Shown here one piece after another: positions 59,938-64,000 of a stretch of DNA of 64,000 nucleotides. Location: assembly GCA_900542185.1 (NCBI GenBank), contig UQMZ01000006.1, positions 44,516 to 108,515 on the forward strand, written 5' to 3'. A program made the position numbers and the translations under genes. Source of the stretch: an uncultured Bacteroidales bacterium. Lineage in GTDB: Bacteria > Bacteroidota > Bacteroidia > Bacteroidales > Muribaculaceae. A model generated the notes under the pieces. It was not told the origin of the DNA and searched no databases. It saw only the letters and a list, made by a program, of their open reading frames with translations. The stretch's first letter is position 1; each line of letters opens with the position of its first letter.

Positions 59938-61023
59938 TCATTGCCTGTTGACGTATATCTTCCCGTTCCGCTCCTCGAATGCGACCGGAGCTGTGAAGGA
60001 GATGGCGGAAAGCACATTGTCAAGTCCGTATTTAAGGTCGAGTTTTCCGGAGACCCTTATCGACGATACCCCCTTGCCGAGCACGAATTCATTGCCGGAG
60101 ACCGTATGCAGACGCCCGAACACCGTGCCGAGTGGCTCATCGTCATACACCAGCAGACGATCCACCCAGCTGACATATTTCTCGACATCCACGTTGCGTG
60201 GCGCTCCGGGATTGTTTCCCCTCACATCCACAAGCTGTCCGGGAACCATCTCCACCGATCCTTTCCCTGCGCCCGACACTTTCACCGATCCGCGCACCAG
60301 CACTACAGATGCGACGCTGTCGGAAGGATATGCCATTACGTTGAAACTCGTGCCGTGCACCGTCACATCAAACCCGCGCGTTTCCGCCACGAAGGGATGG
60401 TCGGCATCGGCCGCCACATCAAGGTAGACTTCTCCCTCGGCATATATGCTTCGGGTGCCGCTGCCGAAACTCAGCGGATATCTCAGTTTCGTGCCGGAAT
60501 TCACCCAGATTGCGCTTCCGTCGGCAAGTGTCACCTTTGCACGCTTGCCGCACGGCACACTCAGCCAGGCCGTCGGGCGCTCGCCTCCGGAAGCCGCGCC
60601 ATCTGCCACGCGATGACCGTTCACCGTCACCGCACCGTCAAGACTGTTGCTGATCTCCGCTTCGTCCCCCATGATGCGGACATGCCGGTTGTCGGGAAGT
60701 CTCAACAGCATATAGCCGAGCTTAAGGTCGTCGGCAGATGCGGCAACTGCCATCTGCGGCTCTGCAGGACCCGCAGGTGCGCCCGTGTGATCCTGGCCAA
60801 GCGTGACGACAAGCACCATCGCCACCACAGCGGCAGCTGTCATGGAGGAGGCGAAAACCAGATACCTGCGTTTGCGCATACGGCGTTTCTCCGCGCGTAC
60901 CCTCTGCTTCACATCTTCCCATTGCTCCTCTATTTCCTCGGGTGTGACATGCCTCTCCAGGCTTTCCACATACTGCAGCATCTTTCGGAGCACTTCTCTT
61001 ACGGTACCCTTCAAATCCGTCAT
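59938..61023 (-). CDS. FecR-family anti-sigma factor, without an adjacent sigma gene
   Basis: A 361-residue inner-membrane protein: a cytoplasmic N-terminal helix region (1-53), one membrane helix (about 54-76, YLVFASSMTAAAVVAMVLVV), and a periplasmic FecR domain (PCGKRAKVTLADGSAIWVNS, LSFGSGTRSIYAEGEVYLDV, RGFDVTVHGTSFNVMAYPSD) with the C-terminal DUF4974-type domain (GTVFGRLHTVSGNEFVLGKG). It would hold an ECF sigma factor until SusC's STN domain reports substrate. The usual ECF sigma gene just upstream is missing; the place is taken by a GH43 gene ending 4 bp before this start. The sigma factor must lie elsewhere, or FecR signals otherwise. Confidence 0.93.
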   Translation of the reverse strand: MTDLKGTVREVLRKMLQYVESLERHVTPEEIEEQWEDVKQRVRAEKRRMRKRRYLVFASSMTAAAVVAMVLVVTLGQDHTGAPAGPAEPQMAVAASADDLKLGYMLLRLPDNRHVRIMGDEAEISNSLDGAVTVNGHRVADGAASGGERPTAWLSVPCGKRAKVTLADGSAIWVNSGTKLRYPLSFGSGTRSIYAEGEVYLDVAADADHPFVAETRGFDVTVHGTSFNVMAYPSDSVASVVLVRGSVKVSGAGKGSVEMVPGQLVDVRGNNPGAPRNVDVEKYVSWVDRLLVYDDEPLGTVFGRLHTVSGNEFVLGKGVSSIRVSGKLDLKYGLDNVLSAISFTAPVAFEERNGKIYVNRQ

Positions 61024-61027
61024 AATA

Positions 61028-62020
61028 TCAATTATTCAAGGGATTAGCTTTAACACCGTCCATCGTCATCCTGATGGGTTTGATACGTCCTTTCTTATCG
61101 AAATACATGCGGTCGATACAAGTGACTCGCCCGTCTCCGTCAGTTTCCCCTATCGGATGCCGGTGATAGACTATATACCATTCGTCTTTACCCGGTCCAC
61201 GGATCACTGAGTGATGTCCGGCTCCTGTGCCCACCTTCGGATCCCGGCGAAGAATCTCGGCCTCACGGCGGAACGGACCGAACGGACTGTCGGCAATGGC
61301 GTAGGCAACACAATAATCTGGCCCGCTCCATTCGCCATCCGACCACATAAAGTAATATTTGCCGTTGCGTTTGAACATGAACGGCCCTTCGGTATATTTT
61401 TCAGGTGTCACCTCTTTATAAAGGTCTCCGTCTTCAAACGGCACAATACTAAGCAGATCAGGCGCAAGACGCACCATGTTGCAATGCTTCCAGCCACCGT
61501 AATACATGTAATATTCTCCATCGTCATCACGAAAAACAAACTGGTCGATGGGCTGCGCGCCGTTAACGATCTCCCCGATCAGCGGCTTGCCCAGAGCATC
61601 GCGATAGGGTCCCTCGGGCTTGCAGGCAACTGCAACGCCTATCCCTCCCGTCTCCTCATTGTTCTTGATGTCGTTCGCTCCGAAAAAGAGGTAATACTTA
61701 CCATTGGCGGCAATCGCAGCCGGTGCCCAGAGCGCTTTTTTCACCCACTTGACACTGTCGTTCGACAGTACTCGTGGATGCTTCTCCCAGTTCACTAAAT
61801 CTTTCGACGAAAAAGCATCCATAAATGTCTGCTTCTCGAATGGTGCGGAATATGTCGGGAATATCCAATACCGGTTGTCATAGACTACCGCTTCCGGATC
61901 GGCATACCAACCCTCAAAGACAGGATTCCCGCTCATGCCGGCAGTTTTGTTCTCGCTCGCTCCCAGCACCAACGAGCAACCCAACACCACAATGGACAGA
62001 ATGATACCACCGGTTTTCAT
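61028..62020 (-). CDS. GH43-type five-bladed propeller glycosidase
   Basis: A 330-residue exported enzyme with signal peptide MKTGGIILSIVVLGCSLVLG. The catalytic triad of GH43 is visible: base Asp in FEGWYADPEAVVYDNRYW, pKa-modulating Asp in AQPIDQFVFRDDDGEYYM, and acid Glu in EKYTEGPFMFKRNGKYYF. GTGAGHHSVIRGPGKDEWYI supplies the calcium/His region. Activity is probably alpha-L-arabinofuranosidase or exo-galactanase-like on pectic side chains; the subfamily cannot be set by eye. It is the first gene of the long leftward operon, 4 bp before fecR, unusual because a sigma-factor gene is expected there. Confidence 0.9.
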   Translation of the reverse strand: MKTGGIILSIVVLGCSLVLGASENKTAGMSGNPVFEGWYADPEAVVYDNRYWIFPTYSAPFEKQTFMDAFSSKDLVNWEKHPRVLSNDSVKWVKKALWAPAAIAANGKYYLFFGANDIKNNEETGGIGVAVACKPEGPYRDALGKPLIGEIVNGAQPIDQFVFRDDDGEYYMYYGGWKHCNMVRLAPDLLSIVPFEDGDLYKEVTPEKYTEGPFMFKRNGKYYFMWSDGEWSGPDYCVAYAIADSPFGPFRREAEILRRDPKVGTGAGHHSVIRGPGKDEWYIVYHRHPIGETDGDGRVTCIDRMYFDKKGRIKPIRMTMDGVKANPLNN

Positions 62021-62254
62021 GTGTAAAATGATTTAAAAGTTAGAATATTTAAAAATCCTGAATTTTATAAAATTGAAACTTATCATTACAATTTTTTCAT
62101 TATTTAAACGACTATCTCACAAATTCCTACTCACATCTTCACCCGTATCTGTCGATTTTCCTCTGCTTTAATCCCGCAAAAATATTGACGCACTCTTGGA
62201 GTGTGTTACTTTAAACCGTTTTGATTAATGAACAGAGTGATTATTTAAAACAGT

Positions 62255-62286
62255 GACAGGGAAAGCCGCGGTTGACTTTCCCTGTC
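62255..62286 (-). terminator. Rho-independent-type terminator after the tandem CBM-like genes
   Basis: GACAGGGAAAG (62255-62265) and its exact complement (62276-62286) form an 11-bp stem with a 10-nt loop. On the minus strand it is followed by ACTGTTTT. It lies 85 bp past the stop of the gene at 62372. The rest of the 62021-62371 gap is AT-rich with no gene; a weak -7-like TAAGTTTC for the GH43 gene lies at 62075-62082. Confidence 0.65.
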
Positions 62287-62371
62287 TTTATTAAAACAAT
62301 TAGACCTTAATTACGTGGAATCCTGGAATCTTGTCGACTCTTATTTTTTCCTTGTATAAATTCTGTCGATC

Positions 62372-63355
62372 TTATTTTATCACAACTTTCTTAGCCTTAC
62401 AGCCTTTGCGGATCACGTAGATTCCCGGCACGGCATTTTCGCGGCTGACGCTTACACCGTTGAGATTATATAACTCCTCGACGGCGCCGGTCTCTTCCGC
62501 CTCCAATTCCGATACAGCGCTTTGCACTCCCTTGTATACGACATCGAGTTTGCCACCGTCTGAATTCATCGGGTCAAGAGTAAGGGTCAGAACATACGGA
62601 CCCTCCTTTTCAACAGCGAATTTCGCATCTGCAGGCTCAACGAGATTTACTATATCATAGGAGCCGTCTGCAGTTGTAATTTTCTCTCCGTCTGTCACAG
62701 GGCCGAATGCCGGATACCACGCCCAAGGCTCGCACACGAATTTAAATCCGTCTGTTTCCGCGGCCTTCAATGTGCCTGAGTATTCATATACGTTATAGCC
62801 CTTCTTCTCCATCAACATACGGCCTCCGCTAAATGTCGGCCCCTGTGTCCAGTCGTTGGGTGTGCTGAAACCCGTCATCCAGATATTGGTCGGAAGATCA
62901 TAATTGAAAGCGTCCTCACCGAGATATTCCACTTTCAACGATCCGTCTTTTTCTCCTTCGGGTGTCAGTGTCAGAGTGAATTTGTAATATCCGGCTGTCT
63001 GTATCTTGAAATTGTTGTCGGTCTCGAAATACTTCACAGGATATTCCGCTTCTTCAGTAGTAATCACTGTGCCATCCACTTCAGGTGCGAAAGCTATTCC
63101 CCATTCGTTGGATGTTGGGAAGAGACGGACAGAGGCTCCGTTGTCAGTGGTGAGTTTACCCATCCACACGAAAGTGCCTTCGCCTTCATTAGTCATCATC
63201 TGGCGGCCTGTCACACCCCAGTCGTTAATCCAGTTGGTGAAACCGTTGGGGGTCGCGCCGCCCGACACCCATATATTGTCGGGCATTGTGTAGGCATTGG
63301 CGGTGCCTGCGGCTGTCAGTGCGGTGAAGATTACCGCCGCTTTAAATAATCTCAT
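62372..63355 (-). CDS. Secreted protein with two SusE/F-like glycan-binding domains and sorting tail
   Basis: A 327-residue exported protein with signal peptide MRLFKAAVIFTALTAAGTANA. Two homologous domains of about 120 residues begin NIWVSGGATPNGFTNW (near 28) and NIWMTGFSTPNDWTQ (near 157), each with YxxxGxL, (FA/W)YPAFGPxxDGE or AFAPEVDG, and a YxxTLTLxPxxxDGGxLxV ending. This is the layout of SusE/SusF C-terminal starch-binding domains. The last 45 residues (AVEELYNLNGVSVSRENAVP, GIYVIRKGCKAKKVVIK) are a common Bacteroidales surface-sorting tail. Probably a surface or outer-membrane glycan binder. The second domain is nearly identical in DNA to part of the next gene. Confidence 0.85.
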   Translation of the reverse strand: MRLFKAAVIFTALTAAGTANAYTMPDNIWVSGGATPNGFTNWINDWGVTGRQMMTNEGEGTFVWMGKLTTDNGASVRLFPTSNEWGIAFAPEVDGTVITTEEAEYPVKYFETDNNFKIQTAGYYKFTLTLTPEGEKDGSLKVEYLGEDAFNYDLPTNIWMTGFSTPNDWTQGPTFSGGRMLMEKKGYNVYEYSGTLKAAETDGFKFVCEPWAWYPAFGPVTDGEKITTADGSYDIVNLVEPADAKFAVEKEGPYVLTLTLDPMNSDGGKLDVVYKGVQSAVSELEAEETGAVEELYNLNGVSVSRENAVPGIYVIRKGCKAKKVVIK

Positions 63356-63389
63356 AATGTCTTTGCTTTATCAAAAATCACTATAGCGG

Positions 63390-63971
63390 TTATTTCACCA
63401 TGACTTTGCTCACTTTCGAGCCTTTCTTCACAACATAAATGCCGGGGACAGCCGACGCGCGGTCAACCCTTAATCCGTTCAGGTCATACATCTCCTCAAC
63501 TGCATTGCTGTCGGCATCAATCTCATCTACGGCACTGCCTCCCAAGTATTCCACAACGAGTGTGCCACCGTCCGAATTCATCGGGTCAAGAGTAAGAGTA
63601 AGGATATAGAAGCCCCCTTCAGCAACAGCGAATTTCGCATCTGCAGGGTCAACGAGATTCACGACATTATAGGAGCCGTCCGCAGGTGCGATTTCCTCAC
63701 CGTCTGTCGCAGGGCCGAATGCCGGATACCACGCCCAAGGCTCGCACACGAATTTAAAGCCGTCTGTTGCCGCTGTAAATGTGCCGAGGTATTCATATAC
63801 GTTATAGCCCTTCTTCTCCATCACCATACGGCCTCCGTCAAACGTCGGGCCCTGAGCCCAGCCGTTGGTTGTGCTGGAGCCTGTAATCCAGATATTCGTG
63901 GGAAGATCATAATTGAAGGCGTTCTCACCGAGATATTCCACTTTCAACGATCCGTCTGCTGCGCCGTCGGG
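63390..63971 (-). CDS. Paralogous SusE/F-like glycan-binding protein (5' end lost at the contig end)
   Basis: A partial gene of at least 194 codons. It aligns with the C-terminal two-thirds of the gene at 62372: DGSLKVEYLGENAFNYDLPT, NIWITGSSTTNGWAQGPTF, WAWYPAFGPATDGEEIAPAD and the tail GIYVVKKGSKVSKVMVK. An apparent start at 63986 (MYKRQ) is an artefact of sequencing adapter at 63972-64000, so the true gene ran off the contig; signal peptide and first domain are missing. The gap between the two paralogues is 34 bp, so they share a transcript. Confidence 0.85.
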   Translation of the reverse strand, partial: PDGAADGSLKVEYLGENAFNYDLPTNIWITGSSTTNGWAQGPTFDGGRMVMEKKGYNVYEYLGTFTAATDGFKFVCEPWAWYPAFGPATDGEEIAPADGSYNVVNLVDPADAKFAVAEGGFYILTLTLDPMNSDGGTLVVEYLGGSAVDEIDADSNAVEEMYDLNGLRVDRASAVPGIYVVKKGSKVSKVMVK

Positions 63972-64000
63972 CTGCCTCTTATACACATCTGACGCTGCCG
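63972..64000. other. Nextera transposase adapter left at the contig end
   Basis: The last 29 bases match the Nextera adapter (core CTTATACACATCTGACGCTG) with one mismatch near its start. In translation it gives the well-known artefact MYKRQ. It is not genomic. Confidence 0.93.

Noticed and set aside
59738..59941. Small reading frame coding Thr-Ile/Thr-Ala repeats that overlaps the fecR stop
   Set aside because: It is a translation of the GTTATT/GTTGTCGCT repeat tract; composition is low-complexity and no homologous domain or start signal is apparent.
1..64000. tRNA or rRNA genes
   Set aside because: I saw no cloverleaf with a T-arm GTTCxAxTC motif or rRNA signature in the gaps; the integrative element is not at a tRNA 3' end.

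Overview
The window is Bacteroidales chromosomal DNA. It has SusC/SusD-type glycan uptake loci, hybrid two-component sensors with reg_prop propellers and AraC outputs, and many start regions carrying the Bacteroidales -7 box TAnnTTTG. The moderate GC content and the gene set would fit a gut Muribaculaceae or a related family, but the sequence does not settle the genus. The extreme right end (63972-64000) is Illumina Nextera adapter, so 64000 is a contig end, not biology.

Layout. (1) 1-3475: two secreted proteins, a trefoil/FIVAR multidomain protein (cut by the window edge) and a CotH-family protein. (2) 3716-23306: a beta-glucan-type polysaccharide utilisation locus (PUL). It reads leftwards as GH5, SusC, SusD, surface glycan-binding lipoprotein, GH3, GH3. 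It is flanked by a full hybrid two-component sensor on the left and, on the right, by an unusual sensor that has lost its kinase and receiver domains and is a membrane-tethered AraC regulator. (3) 23530-25630 and 32037-34082: a classical histidine kinase/response regulator pair and a divergent TonB-dependent barrel receptor, which were probably neighbours once. (4) 25681-31952: an AT-rich integrative element of about 6.3 kb inserted between them, bounded by a 16-bp direct repeat. It carries two tandem tyrosine recombinases, a structured leader, an unfamiliar protein with uracil-DNA-glycosylase-like motifs, a decayed small membrane protein and a rolling-circle replication protein of the filamentous-phage gpII type. 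(5) 34183-38191: a small outer-membrane barrel, then a four-gene AbiE-like operon in which the antitoxin/nucleotidyltransferase pair is coupled to a PP2C phosphatase and a small AbiJ-like protein, with paired palindromic operators and insertion-sequence scars upstream.

(6) 38226-62020: one long leftward run of PUL genes for a rhamnose-containing plant glycan. It contains GH43, an orphan FecR, SusC, SusD, a GH28-like beta-helix enzyme, GH127, GH3, a GH37-like enzyme and a GH78 rhamnosidase, followed by the complete L-rhamnose pathway (kinase, isomerase, permease, aldolase, lactaldehyde reductase). Binding, import, cleavage and cytoplasmic catabolism are therefore encoded together. A four-helix-bundle gene flanked by inverted repeats sits backwards inside this operon. 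(7) 62372-63971: two tandem paralogous secreted glycan-binding-type proteins, the second truncated by the contig end.

The most promising under-described items are the AbiE-PP2C-AbiJ-like operon, the inverted-repeat four-helix-bundle cassette, the integrative element with its two-state leader, and the kinase-less membrane regulator. All functions are inferred from motifs seen by eye; no database search was run.
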